A DNA stretch of 64,000 nt from CAZVED01 sp964626205 (GTDB lineage: Bacteria; Patescibacteriota; Patescibacteriia; SG8-24): assembly GCA_964626205.1 (NCBI GenBank), contig CAZVED010000003.1:77151-141150 (forward strand), given 5' to 3'. Below the pieces are notes generated by a model, which was given only the letters and a program-made list of their open reading frames with translations, was not told the origin of the DNA and made no database searches. Both the position numbers and the translations under genes were made by a program. Shown here one piece after another: positions 19,006 through 27,900 of the stretch. Within the stretch, counting starts at the first letter, position 1; every line of letters starts with the position of its first letter.

Positions 19006-19615
19006 GCCGCAGCAGGAAGAAGAGCAGGACTCCCGAGGGTTCACCTTGATGGAGTTGGTTGTCGTGCTCGGCATCTTTACGACCGTTGTCGTTGCGGCGA
19101 GCGATATCTTCCTTCTCGCAAGCAAGTCCCAACGGAGGATTTTCAGTTTTGAGCGTACGCAAGCGGACGCACGGTTCACTATGGAGACGTTCGCGCGCGA
19201 AATCCGCTCCGGCGCCATCGACTACGCGTATTATGCCGATCGCAGCGAACCGATCGGCATACCGGAGCGCGAACTCGCGATTGTTGATGGTGACGATGCG
19301 CGTATCCGTTTCTTCCGGAGCGAGGACGTCGCAGACTGTGTCGATGCCAACAGCACACCGTGCCTTTTGGTCGCGGTGGATGGGGGTACACCTGCTGTCA
19401 TCACCCCGAAGGATGTCGCCGTGCGGAACATCGCGTTCTATGTCACACCAGCAGCGGACCCGCAGGAATTCGAACCAGACGGCGGCACGTATGCCGCTGA
19501 TGTCCAGCCGCATGTGACCATCGTGCTGATGCTCGAAAGCACTCGTGGCCGTGACGGCGAGCGCGCGCTCGTTTCCTTCCAGACAACGGTCGCCATGCGG
19601 ACCTATAGCCGATAG
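18992..19615 (+). CDS. Minor pseudopilin (GspJ/PilW-like)
   Basis: Contains the prepilin site SRG/FTLMELVVVLGIFTTVVVAA after a longer acidic leader (MIGDKPQQEEEQD). The ATG at 18992 overlaps the end of the preceding gene by 14 bases. The conserved FERTQADARFTMETFAREIRSG segment is typical of PilW/GspJ. Length 207 aa. Confidence 0.83.
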   Translation: MIGDKPQQEEEQDSRGFTLMELVVVLGIFTTVVVAASDIFLLASKSQRRIFSFERTQADARFTMETFAREIRSGAIDYAYYADRSEPIGIPERELAIVDGDDARIRFFRSEDVADCVDANSTPCLLVAVDGGTPAVITPKDVAVRNIAFYVTPAADPQEFEPDGGTYAADVQPHVTIVLMLESTRGRDGERALVSFQTTVAMRTYSR

Positions 19616-19618
19616 CCT

Positions 19619-20422
19619 ATGCGGTCAACGACATCCACGCGCGGTTCCGTCCTTCTCCTCGCACTCCTCGTGATGACGACGGTCATCATCTCGTCGGTTG
19701 GTTTGTCGTCGCTCATCCTGAGCTCTCTGCAACAGTCCCGTGTCATCGACAACGCCGTAACGGCGTACTATGCCGCGGAGACCGCCCTCGAAGAGGCTTT
19801 GTACGAGGCTGGTATTTCCGAAGACGGTTTGCCGTCGGGTGGGAATGGAACGCTCGACAACGGTGCGCGCTGGGAACGGACTGTTATGCCGTCCGAGAGC
19901 GCCGTCTACGCCACTGTGGCGCAGGATGACTTTCTCGAAGTCGCGCTGTACGACCCGCTACAACCCATCACTGCGACGGATTTCGCGCGCGTCCGTGTAT
20001 GGTGGGAGGACGACTGCGGAGGCTGTTCCGTCCTGCAAGCATCTTTGGTAGGATGGCTGCCACAGGACATTCTTTGGGATCAAGACTCTGCAATGCGTAT
20101 GGCCCGTGAGGAGCAATCAACGGCCCCACTCGTTATTTCGCTGGACGACCCCAATCGTTTGTATCGCCTGCGCCTCCGAGCACTGTATGCTGACGTGCGC
20201 AATGTCGAGGTTCGTGTTTTTAGCGACGCTGTCAGCGTAGACGAGCCAAGAGATATTCCTGGCCGTATTCGTATCGAGGCTCGGGGCATGTTCCTCGATG
20301 CGCAGCAGCGCATTTCCGTGACGCTGCCGCAACGCATTCCCGGCACGGGCCTACTCGATTTCGCCATCTTCAGCGAATGTTCCATCGTGAAAGGAGGACC
20401 GGCAACCTGTTTGAACCCCTGA
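19619..20422 (+). CDS. PilX-like minor pilus protein
   Basis: An N-terminal hydrophobic helix (residues 9-33, TRGSVLLLALLVMTTVIISSVGL) is followed by the motif AYYAAETALEEALYEA, which is typical of PilX/GspK-like N-termini in this phylum. There is no strict G/FTLIE site but a Gly precedes the helix. Length 267 aa. Last gene of the pilus cluster; ligA begins 4 bases after its stop, so read-through is likely. Confidence 0.75.
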   Translation: MRSTTSTRGSVLLLALLVMTTVIISSVGLSSLILSSLQQSRVIDNAVTAYYAAETALEEALYEAGISEDGLPSGGNGTLDNGARWERTVMPSESAVYATVAQDDFLEVALYDPLQPITATDFARVRVWWEDDCGGCSVLQASLVGWLPQDILWDQDSAMRMAREEQSTAPLVISLDDPNRLYRLRLRALYADVRNVEVRVFSDAVSVDEPRDIPGRIRIEARGMFLDAQQRISVTLPQRIPGTGLLDFAIFSECSIVKGGPATCLNP

Positions 20423-20426
20423 TGCT

Positions 20427-22421
20427 ATGGACCGACACACCGCGAAAGAACGCATTGCTAAGCTCCGGGAGGTCATCGACCGTCACCGGACGCTATATCA
20501 TGTCCACGACACGCAGGAGATCTCCGACGCGGCGCTCGATTCGCTGAAACACGAGCTCTACCTCCTGGAACAGGAACACCCGGACCTCATTACCAAGGAT
20601 TCCCCGACACAGCGCGTTGGCGGCAAACCGCTCGCCAAGTTCGGTAAAGTTCAGCATCACCTCCCCATGCTTTCCATGGAGGATGTCTTTTCGTTCGATG
20701 AACTTTCCGCATGGGAGACGCGCATCGCGAAGCTTCTTGGACGGAAGCCGTCCGGGTACCACGCGGAGATCAAGATGGACGGTCTCGCGGTTTCGCTGGT
20801 GTATGAAGATGGCGTCTTCGTCAAAGGTGCGACGCGCGGCGACGGCAAAATCGGCGAGGACATCACGGAGAACCTCCGGACCATCGAGGCGATTCCGTTA
20901 CGGCTGGCAGCTCCAGCCCTGGGACGCGTGGAGGTTCGTGGCGAGGTATTCATGACGAAGCAGGCGTTCGATCGGCTCAATGCTCGCATGGAGAAAGAAG
21001 GGAAGCCGCTTTTCGCCAACCCTCGAAATGTTTCCGCTGGCAGCATCCGCCAGTTGGACCCCGCGATCACGCGCGAACGCGAGCTCGATTTCTATGGATA
21101 TGCGCTCTACGGGGATTTCGGTCTTCTGACGCACGCTGATGCGCACGCGCTTATGGCGAAGCTTGGCATCAAGACGAATCCGCTTACCACGATAGCCAAG
21201 GATCTTCGAGAGGTGCAGGCTTTTTACGAGAAGATCGGCAAAAAACGTCCGTCGCTCGACTATTGGATCGACGGCGTCGTGGTCGTCGTGAACGACGATG
21301 CGGAATACGAGCGGCTCGGTGTCGTCGGTAAGACCCCCCGCGGGTGTGTCGCCTACAAGTTTCCGGCGGAACAGGCGACGACGGTCATCGAGGACATTCA
21401 CGTGCAAGTCGGGCGCACGGGCGCACTGACGCCGGTGGCGGTCATGCGTCCGGTGCACGTTGCGGGGACGACCGTGACGCATGCGACGTTGCACAACGAG
21501 GATGAGATCGTGCGACTCGGTGTCCGCATCGGCGACACGGTTGTGATTGAAAAAGCGGGGGACATCATTCCGAAAGTGGTGAAGGTCCTCACGGAGGTAC
21601 GGACCGGGAAGGAGAAACGGTTCCTCATGCCGACGACATGCCCAGTGTGCGGATCGAAGGTTGTACGGCGCGACGGCGAGGTCATCCTGCGGTGCACGAA
21701 CGAGGACTGCTACGCGCAGACGCTGGAGCGGCTGGAGCATTTCGTCTCCAAGAAGGCCATCGACATGCCAGGGCTTGGCGGGAAAATCCTTGAGCGGTTC
21801 GTCGATGAAGGACTCGTCGGTGACGCGTCGGATCTATTCCGGCTACGGAAGGAGGATATCGAGGAGCTCGAACGTTTTGCGGATACGTCGGCGAGGAATA
21901 TCGTCGCGACGATCGCGTCGCGTAAGGTCGTTGAACTGCCTCGCTTCTTGTACGCGCTCGGCATCCGTCACGTCGGCGAGGAGACGGCAATCGCGCTGGC
22001 GGAGCAGTTCCGCAGCATCCGCGCGCTCATGGACGCGACGCTTGAGGAGCTTGAAGCCGTCGAAGATGTCGGGCCGGTCGTTGCAGGGAGTGTCGCGACG
22101 TTCTTCGCGGATGCGAAGAAGCGCGAGGCCGTGGAGCGTCTGCTCGAGGTGATGGAAATCCGCAGCCTTCCGAAACGCGCGGTATCGAAAAGTCCGCTTG
22201 CAGGAAAGACGGTCGTTGTGACCGGAACGTTGTCCGGCTTCACGCGTGATGGCGCCAAGGACGCCATCCGTGCGGTAGGCGGCAAGGTCAGCGGATCCGT
22301 GAGCGCGAAGACGGACTTTGTGGTCGTGGGAGAGGATCCGGGCAGCAAGGCTGATACGGCGAAAAAGCTCGGTGTCCGCGTCTTGAATGAGCAGGAGTTC
22401 TCGGCTATGCTGGGGAAGTAA
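20427..22421 (+). CDS. ligA: NAD-dependent DNA ligase LigA
   Basis: Joins DNA nicks using NAD+. The 664-residue protein has the adenylation domain with the nucleophilic Lys (K116 in IKMDG), the OB fold, the Cys4 zinc finger (CPVC...CTNEDCYAQ at about 405-430), helix-hairpin-helix repeats, and a C-terminal BRCT domain (GKTVVVTGTLSGFTRDGAK onward). All expected domains are present and the length is normal. Confidence 0.97.
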   Translation: MDRHTAKERIAKLREVIDRHRTLYHVHDTQEISDAALDSLKHELYLLEQEHPDLITKDSPTQRVGGKPLAKFGKVQHHLPMLSMEDVFSFDELSAWETRIAKLLGRKPSGYHAEIKMDGLAVSLVYEDGVFVKGATRGDGKIGEDITENLRTIEAIPLRLAAPALGRVEVRGEVFMTKQAFDRLNARMEKEGKPLFANPRNVSAGSIRQLDPAITRERELDFYGYALYGDFGLLTHADAHALMAKLGIKTNPLTTIAKDLREVQAFYEKIGKKRPSLDYWIDGVVVVVNDDAEYERLGVVGKTPRGCVAYKFPAEQATTVIEDIHVQVGRTGALTPVAVMRPVHVAGTTVTHATLHNEDEIVRLGVRIGDTVVIEKAGDIIPKVVKVLTEVRTGKEKRFLMPTTCPVCGSKVVRRDGEVILRCTNEDCYAQTLERLEHFVSKKAIDMPGLGGKILERFVDEGLVGDASDLFRLRKEDIEELERFADTSARNIVATIASRKVVELPRFLYALGIRHVGEETAIALAEQFRSIRALMDATLEELEAVEDVGPVVAGSVATFFADAKKREAVERLLEVMEIRSLPKRAVSKSPLAGKTVVVTGTLSGFTRDGAKDAIRAVGGKVSGSVSAKTDFVVVGEDPGSKADTAKKLGVRVLNEQEFSAMLGK

Positions 22422-22433
22422 AAAAGAACGCTT

Positions 22434-22730
22434 ATGGAGCTCAAAAAGGAAGACGTTGTCCACATCGCCAAGCTTGCTAGGCTCGCCATCACGGAAGAGG
22501 AGACTTCGACGTTCCAGGGACAACTGTCGTCCATCTTGGGATACATCGAGACGCTGCAGTCCGTTGATACGGCAGGCATCGAGCCGATGGAGCACAGCAT
22601 CGAGACCCACAACGTCATGCGTGAGGATGTCGATGTCCCAGCAACGGACGCGACACGCGATGCGTTGCTCGCAGCGTTCCCAGAGAAAGCTGCCGACGGC
22701 TCACTCAAGGTGAAAGCGGTATTCTCATGA
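22434..22730 (+). CDS. gatC: Aspartyl/glutamyl-tRNA amidotransferase subunit C
   Basis: The 98-residue protein starts with the usual LKKEDVVHIAKLARLAITEEE pattern and has the conserved internal segment LGYIETLQSVDTAGIEPMEH. It stabilises the GatA-GatB amidotransferase that forms Gln-tRNA(Gln) and/or Asn-tRNA(Asn). Its stop overlaps the gatA start (ATGA). gatB is not in the window. Confidence 0.95.
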   Translation: MELKKEDVVHIAKLARLAITEEETSTFQGQLSSILGYIETLQSVDTAGIEPMEHSIETHNVMREDVDVPATDATRDALLAAFPEKAADGSLKVKAVFS

Positions 22731-24199
22731 ACAAGGATCTCCGGACACTCACTGCCACGGAAGCCGTTGCAGGTTTCAAGGATGGTTCGCTGACCTCCCG
22801 TGGCCTTACGGAAGCCGTGCTTGCTGCTGCCAAGGAGGCACAAGGTCGCACGGCGGCATATGTCGGCCTGTGCGAAGACGCGGCGCTCGCGAGTGCGGAT
22901 GCTGCAGACGCTCGGTATGCGAAAGGCGCTCCGCTGTCTGAAATCGACGGAGTCCCTGTTGGCGTGAAGGACAACATTCTCGTGCAAGGGTTCCGTGCTA
23001 CCGCAGGGTCTGCCATCCTCAAGGACTATGTCGCGCCGTACGACGCGACCGTGACCAAGCGGATCAAGGAAGCGGGTGCGGTCATTGTGGGGAAGACAAA
23101 CATGGATGAGTTCGCCATGGGGTCCAGTACGGAAAGCTCCGTGCATGGTCCGACGAAGAATCCGTGGGATGTTGCTTGCGTTCCAGGCGGGTCGAGCGGT
23201 GGTTCCGCAGCTGCGGTCGCCGAAGGGTCTGCCGTCCTCGCGCTCGGTACCGACACCGGAGGCTCCATTCGCCAACCGGCGTCGCTCACTGGCGTCGTCG
23301 GCATGAAACCGACGTATGGTCGCGTGTCTCGCTATGGCGCGATTGCCATGGCATCGAGTCTCGACCAGATCGGTCCATTCGCCCGGTCGGTAGAGGACGC
23401 CGCGGCATTGCTTCGCGTTATTGAAGGTAAGGATCCAAAGGATGCCACAAGCGTTCCGCACCAGGATGCTTGGAAGATTCCTACCGCGCTTGATGGGGAC
23501 ATCAAGGGGCTTCGTGTCGGCTTACCGAAGGAATGCTTCGGTCCGGGGAACGACCCTGAGGTAGAGCGGTCCGTCCGTGCCGCGGTCAGTGCGCTCGAAT
23601 CACGAGGTGCAGAGGTTCGTGAAATCTCCCTGCCGCACAACGAACATGCGTTGGCGGTGTATTACGTGCTCATGCCGTGCGAAGTGAGCGCAAACCTTGC
23701 ACGTTTCGATGGTGTCCGGTACGGCAAGCGTGTCACGGCGGAAACGCTAGAAGAAACCTATCGCCAGACCCGACATGAAGGTCTCGGAGCGGAGGTGCGG
23801 CGCCGCATCATGCTCGGCACCTACGCGCTCTCGTCGGGGTACTATGACGCGTACTACCTTAAGGCGCAGCGAGTGCGGCGCATCATCGCGAACGACTACG
23901 CCGCGGCCTTCCAAGACGTAGACGTCATCATCACTCCGACCTCGCCGTCTGTCGCGTGGAAGCTCGGCGAGAAGGTCGCAGACCCGCTTGCCATGTACCT
24001 CATGGACATCTTCACGGTGTCCGTGAACGTGGCGGGGCTTCCCGGTATCTCTTTGCCGTGCGGTACGGCGCAGGGCTTGCCGGTGGGTATCCAGGTCATC
24101 GGTAAGCACTTCGACGACGCGACCGTGCTCCGCACGGCGAAAGCGGTCGAGGGAGCCGTTGGGTGGCTCGCAGGCGGAAACGTTCCGAAGAACGCATAA
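22727..24199 (+). CDS. gatA: Aspartyl/glutamyl-tRNA amidotransferase subunit A
   Basis: Amidase-signature enzyme that releases ammonia from glutamine. The Lys of GVKDNILV, the first Ser in the glycine/serine-rich motif (PGGSSGGSAAAVAEG) and the second Ser in the GSIRQPASL segment form the Ser-cisSer-Lys triad. Length 490 aa is typical. Overlaps gatC by 4 bases. Confidence 0.97.
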   Translation: MNKDLRTLTATEAVAGFKDGSLTSRGLTEAVLAAAKEAQGRTAAYVGLCEDAALASADAADARYAKGAPLSEIDGVPVGVKDNILVQGFRATAGSAILKDYVAPYDATVTKRIKEAGAVIVGKTNMDEFAMGSSTESSVHGPTKNPWDVACVPGGSSGGSAAAVAEGSAVLALGTDTGGSIRQPASLTGVVGMKPTYGRVSRYGAIAMASSLDQIGPFARSVEDAAALLRVIEGKDPKDATSVPHQDAWKIPTALDGDIKGLRVGLPKECFGPGNDPEVERSVRAAVSALESRGAEVREISLPHNEHALAVYYVLMPCEVSANLARFDGVRYGKRVTAETLEETYRQTRHEGLGAEVRRRIMLGTYALSSGYYDAYYLKAQRVRRIIANDYAAAFQDVDVIITPTSPSVAWKLGEKVADPLAMYLMDIFTVSVNVAGLPGISLPCGTAQGLPVGIQVIGKHFDDATVLRTAKAVEGAVGWLAGGNVPKNA

Positions 24200-24215
24200 T
24201 TTTTCATACGAACAT

Positions 24216-24665
24216 ATGGCATCTCCGAACAGCAGCAAGCGCGTCATCCGGAAGGGTCAGAACAAGGTCGCGGTATCCCCGCGCTCCAAAGCATCACGTA
24301 CGGCATCGTCCGGGAAGCTCCGAATGAAAGGGATGGCGCTACCGCCGAAGGATGCTAAAGGCGTGCTCGACACGAAGCGCAACATTTTCGGAGGCGAACT
24401 CATCATCTCTGGCGAGATGGACGGCAGGCTTCGCGCGGAAATCATGGCGACCGTAAAGAATGTCGTGAGCGGCAAGGTCGGACGCACTGCGAAGCAGGCC
24501 GCAGTCGCGATGGAAAAGGATCGTATCGTCGTGCGGACCGCTGAGCCGCAGCCGGCGATTGCGCTGGGAAAGAAGCTGCATCAGGCGCATAAGGGCGGAC
24601 GCCTCAAGATCGTCTGGGCGGATGACACCGCGCCAGTGCGCGTGCATTGGACGACCGGGAAATAA
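24216..24665 (+). CDS. Unknown basic protein (149 aa)
   Basis: Not recognised. The first 50 residues are basic and low complexity (Ser/Lys/Arg rich), followed by a compact region with GGELIISGEMDGRLRAEIMATVKNVV-like alternation that could form a small alpha/beta fold. No cysteine, no membrane segment. The ATG at 24216 is used; the open frame upstream overlaps gatA. It is 3 bases before the next gene, so probably co-transcribed with it. Confidence 0.6.
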   Translation: MASPNSSKRVIRKGQNKVAVSPRSKASRTASSGKLRMKGMALPPKDAKGVLDTKRNIFGGELIISGEMDGRLRAEIMATVKNVVSGKVGRTAKQAAVAMEKDRIVVRTAEPQPAIALGKKLHQAHKGGRLKIVWADDTAPVRVHWTTGK

Positions 24666-24668
24666 GCT

Positions 24669-25127
24669 ATGACCGTGACTGTCGACATCGGCTCGCTCGT
24701 CCAAGGTCTCGGCATGGCCATCTTGGCGGTGGTCGCGGTCTTGGTCGTGGTGCTGCTGTGGCAGAAGGTCCGTCGGTTCTTTGCTGGACGTAAGTACGAT
24801 CCATCCGATCGCGCTGGTCTGCAGCGGCGATGGGCGGAGATCGAAGACATGGTCAAGGCGCCCGGCGAGATGTCTGCGAAGCTCGCGGTCATCGAGGCGG
24901 ACAAGTTGTTGGACCATGCGCTCAAGGCGCTTGCGTTCCCGGGCATGACGCTTGGCGAGCGTCTACGGTTCGCACAGTACAAGTATCCGGACTTGCGGAA
25001 GGTCTGGTGGGCGCACAAGGTCCGAAACCAGCTTGCGCACGAGGCGAGTTATCATCTTGACCGCGGTATGGCGAAGCGCGCCGTTGCCGAATTCCGTCGC
25101 GCCCTCATCCGGCTGGGCGCGATATGA
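24669..25127 (+). CDS. Unknown single-pass membrane protein (152 aa)
   Basis: One N-terminal transmembrane helix at about residues 12-34, then a soluble alpha-helical cytoplasmic domain with a conserved look (WAEIEDMV..PGEMSAKLAVIEADKLLDHALKAL and HKVRNQLAHEASYHL). The pattern VRNQ.AHE resembles HEPN-type or DUF-type helical proteins, but this is only a resemblance. The stop overlaps the lgt start (ATGA), which suggests translational coupling. Confidence 0.6.
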   Translation: MTVTVDIGSLVQGLGMAILAVVAVLVVVLLWQKVRRFFAGRKYDPSDRAGLQRRWAEIEDMVKAPGEMSAKLAVIEADKLLDHALKALAFPGMTLGERLRFAQYKYPDLRKVWWAHKVRNQLAHEASYHLDRGMAKRAVAEFRRALIRLGAI

Positions 25128-25912
25128 TTCCCTATATCGAATGGCGCATAATCGCCCTTGGGCCAGTACATATCCAGGTCTGGGGGCTTTTTGTCGCGGC
25201 GGGCATCCTTGCCGCCGTCGCGCTCGGCAGGCGTGAGGCACGTCGTCTCGGGCTCGACCGTGATCGGTTCGTGGATCTTGCAGGCATGACGCTTGTCGCC
25301 GCGTTTATCGGAGCGCGGGTGTTCCACGTACTGCTCTACGAACCGCAGGCGTATCTTGCGGACCCTATGAGCATCCTCCGCGTCTGGGAAGGCGGTATGT
25401 CCATGATGGGCGGCATCGTCGGCGGCGCGGTCGGCGCATGGTATGCCGCTATGCGTGCTCGAGTAGACGTGTGGGCGTACGCCAACCTCATGGCTTTTAT
25501 TTTGCCCCTAGGGTGCGGTATCGGGCGCATCGGTTGTTTTTTCATCCACGATCATCCGGGTACGCTGCGGAGCGGGGGATTTCTCACGGTGAAGTATCCG
25601 GACGGTGACCGCTACGATCATGGTCTGTTGCTATCCATCGTCGGCTTCGCGACGTTCGCAGTGTTCCTTGCCGTGCGTGCTCGGTCAGGTGCGCGCGTGC
25701 CGCGATTCCTGCCACTGTTCCTTGTGGCAGAAGGCGTAAGTCGTTTTACCCTCGATTTCCTCCGCGCCACGGACCTTGCGGTCTCAGATACGCGATATGC
25801 CGGTCTGACACCGGCGCAGCTCATCGGTATCGCTCTCGTCGCGGTCGGCAGCAGGATGCTGTATACTGGAGGCCTATGGGACTCTTCATCAAGCGCAACG
25901 AAGACCTCCTGA
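25124..25912 (+). CDS. lgt: Prolipoprotein diacylglyceryl transferase
   Basis: Lgt attaches diacylglycerol to the lipobox cysteine of lipoprotein precursors in the membrane. The 262-residue protein has about seven membrane helices, the GMSMMGGIVGGAVGAW segment, and the signature GCGIGRIGCFFIHDHPG containing the essential Arg. Substrates in this window include the cupin lipoprotein at 42216 and the eight-cysteine lipoprotein at 50199. Confidence 0.93.
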   Translation: MIPYIEWRIIALGPVHIQVWGLFVAAGILAAVALGRREARRLGLDRDRFVDLAGMTLVAAFIGARVFHVLLYEPQAYLADPMSILRVWEGGMSMMGGIVGGAVGAWYAAMRARVDVWAYANLMAFILPLGCGIGRIGCFFIHDHPGTLRSGGFLTVKYPDGDRYDHGLLLSIVGFATFAVFLAVRARSGARVPRFLPLFLVAEGVSRFTLDFLRATDLAVSDTRYAGLTPAQLIGIALVAVGSRMLYTGGLWDSSSSATKTS

Positions 25913-26343
25913 TCACCGTTCTCCGCTTCGCTGGTGGCAGCGTATTTTTGTGGTTCGGTATCGATAAGATCATCCATACTCGTGCGTGGTTCGACTGGGT
26001 GCCGACGTGGGTCTGGCCGTACATCCCGATTCCGGCTGACGCGTTCATGTTCCTGCAAGGCGGCATCGATTTCGCGATCGGTCTCGCTCTCGTCCTTGGT
26101 CGTTTTACACGTGTCGCGACGGCGCTCGCCATGGCGCTCCTTACGATGTTGTTCGTCCTGTTCGGTGCGAACGAACTCATGATCCGGGATCTCGCGCTGC
26201 TCGGTATCTATCTCGCGCTGTTCATCAACGCGAATCGGACGGCGACGCGGTACCAGGTTCCTCGTCAGTGGCTTGCAGGCGCGGTGAGCGCGTATCTCAT
26301 CCTTTTATTCGTCTCCGGCATCCTTTACCTTCGTACACCATGA
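25876..26343 (+). CDS. DoxX-like four-helix membrane protein
   Basis: A small membrane protein of 155 aa with four predicted helices and the DoxX pattern RFAGGSVFLWFGIDKI and FLQGGIDFAIGLALVLGRFTRVAT. It overlaps lgt by 37 bases and its stop overlaps the next start. DoxX proteins are linked to quinone or thiosulfate oxidation in some organisms but the role here is not known. Confidence 0.7.
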   Translation: MGLFIKRNEDLLITVLRFAGGSVFLWFGIDKIIHTRAWFDWVPTWVWPYIPIPADAFMFLQGGIDFAIGLALVLGRFTRVATALAMALLTMLFVLFGANELMIRDLALLGIYLALFINANRTATRYQVPRQWLAGAVSAYLILLFVSGILYLRTP

Positions 26344-27866
26344 CCGACGCAAAGATTCTTCGCTACGGTGTCATGGCGGTCGCTATCGGCGGCGGCGTCA
26401 TGGCCATCGAAATGACCGCCTCCCGGATGCTGGCGCCGTACTTCGGCACATCCATGATGGTCTGGACGAGTCTTATTTTGAGCGTGCTGACCGCACTGTC
26501 ATTCGGATATTGGATCGGCGGGAACGCTGCTGCGCGCGGCGTCTCGGAAGGAACGGTCGGGTCGCTTCTTGCGGCGTCTGCCGCGACGGTCATCGCAGGA
26601 ACGTGGGTCATTCGCGCTTTCGCGACATCGCTCATGGACGTGCTACAAGGATTTTCCGGCGCGACAGCAGGTCTCTTCGTCGGTTCGCTCGCCGTGTCGC
26701 TCTTCGTCTTCGCGCTACCGGTCTTTTTTCTTGCCATTGCTTCGCCCATGGTCGTGAAGCTTTGGACGTCGGCGGATCACGATGCTGGTCGCGCGGCAGG
26801 TCGGTACTTCGCGGTTTCGACCATTGGGAGCATGGCCGGAACGGTCGCTCCATCAATCGTGCTTGTGCCGCTCCTCGGCTCCCGCGGGACCATGCTCGCG
26901 ACGGCAATTTTCCTGGCACTTGCCGCCATGCTTGCCATGCGTGGACGTCGGCGGATTACCGTCGGCGCGGGCATCTTTTTGTTGCTCTGGGTGACCATGG
27001 CGATTCCTGCCCGTGCGGAACAGGACGGGGTCTTGGCGACCGTGGAATCGTCGCATCAGCTCATCCGGGTCATGGAAGAGCCGGACGGGGGACGGAGCAT
27101 CATCTTCAACGAGGGGCTCGGCGTACAGTCGGTGACGATTCCGGAGTCCGGCGTTACCGGGTATTACTACGACCATTTTGCTGCGCTGCCAGCGCTTCTT
27201 GGTGCGCGTGCTAACGACCACGACGCCCTGCTTCTCGGTCTTGCTGCTGGGACCGGGGCTCGGCAGTACTTTGCTTTGCGCACGCCAGACCATCGCATTC
27301 GTTTCACCGGCGTGGAAATCGATGGAAAGGTCATCGAGGTCGCTCGAGCGTGGTTCGGGCTCGATGAGCTTCCTATCAATGTCGTAGAGCAGGATGCTCG
27401 TACGTTCTTGCGCGGGACGGATGAAATGTATGACGCCATCATGATTGACGCGTACGCCGTGCAGCTCTACATCCCGTCGCACCTCGTGACGGAAGAGTTC
27501 TTCCGTCTCGTCCGTGAACGCTTGCGCGAGGGCGGGTTCGTCGCGATGAACGTCAATGCGTCCTCCAGCGAGGCGCCACTCCTTGTCGGCATCACGAACA
27601 CCCTCGCCGGCATTTTTCCGCACGTCACCGTCATCGACGTGAAGCCGGGATGGTGGAACCACATGGTCATTGCGAGCGATCGGGAGCTTTCATTCGATGA
27701 CGTGGCGTCAGCATTGCAGGACCCGTTCGGCGAGGTGCGAACCGCCTGGCTCGAACGCCGCACCACGGCCCCGCCGCACGACCCCTTTGGTATCGTCCTG
27801 ACTGATGACACGGCCTCGGTCGAGTTCATGACCGAGAACATGATTCTGAGCTCCCTCTACCGTTGA
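26340..27866 (+). CDS. Membrane-fused spermidine synthase-like protein
   Basis: The N-terminal half (about residues 1-225) has seven or so hydrophobic helices, and the C-terminal half is a spermidine synthase-like Rossmann domain (LLLGLAAGTGARQYFAL, VEIDGKVIEVARAWFGL, DARTFL, YDAIMIDAY). The domain is likely aminopropyl or methyl transferase-like, but polyamine substrate residues cannot be confirmed by eye. Real start at 26340 (ATGA overlap with the DoxX gene). Length 508 aa, consistent with fused MFS/spermidine synthase proteins. Confidence 0.8.
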   Translation: MTDAKILRYGVMAVAIGGGVMAIEMTASRMLAPYFGTSMMVWTSLILSVLTALSFGYWIGGNAAARGVSEGTVGSLLAASAATVIAGTWVIRAFATSLMDVLQGFSGATAGLFVGSLAVSLFVFALPVFFLAIASPMVVKLWTSADHDAGRAAGRYFAVSTIGSMAGTVAPSIVLVPLLGSRGTMLATAIFLALAAMLAMRGRRRITVGAGIFLLLWVTMAIPARAEQDGVLATVESSHQLIRVMEEPDGGRSIIFNEGLGVQSVTIPESGVTGYYYDHFAALPALLGARANDHDALLLGLAAGTGARQYFALRTPDHRIRFTGVEIDGKVIEVARAWFGLDELPINVVEQDARTFLRGTDEMYDAIMIDAYAVQLYIPSHLVTEEFFRLVRERLREGGFVAMNVNASSSEAPLLVGITNTLAGIFPHVTVIDVKPGWWNHMVIASDRELSFDDVASALQDPFGEVRTAWLERRTTAPPHDPFGIVLTDDTASVEFMTENMILSSLYR

Positions 27867-27900
27867 CGGATAGGGGATTTTCCGCTGAGATGCCACCACT

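Noticed and set aside
21968..23461. Minus-strand open frame of 497 aa
   Set aside because: Opposite ligA, gatC and gatA and crosses gene borders; no recognisable domain.
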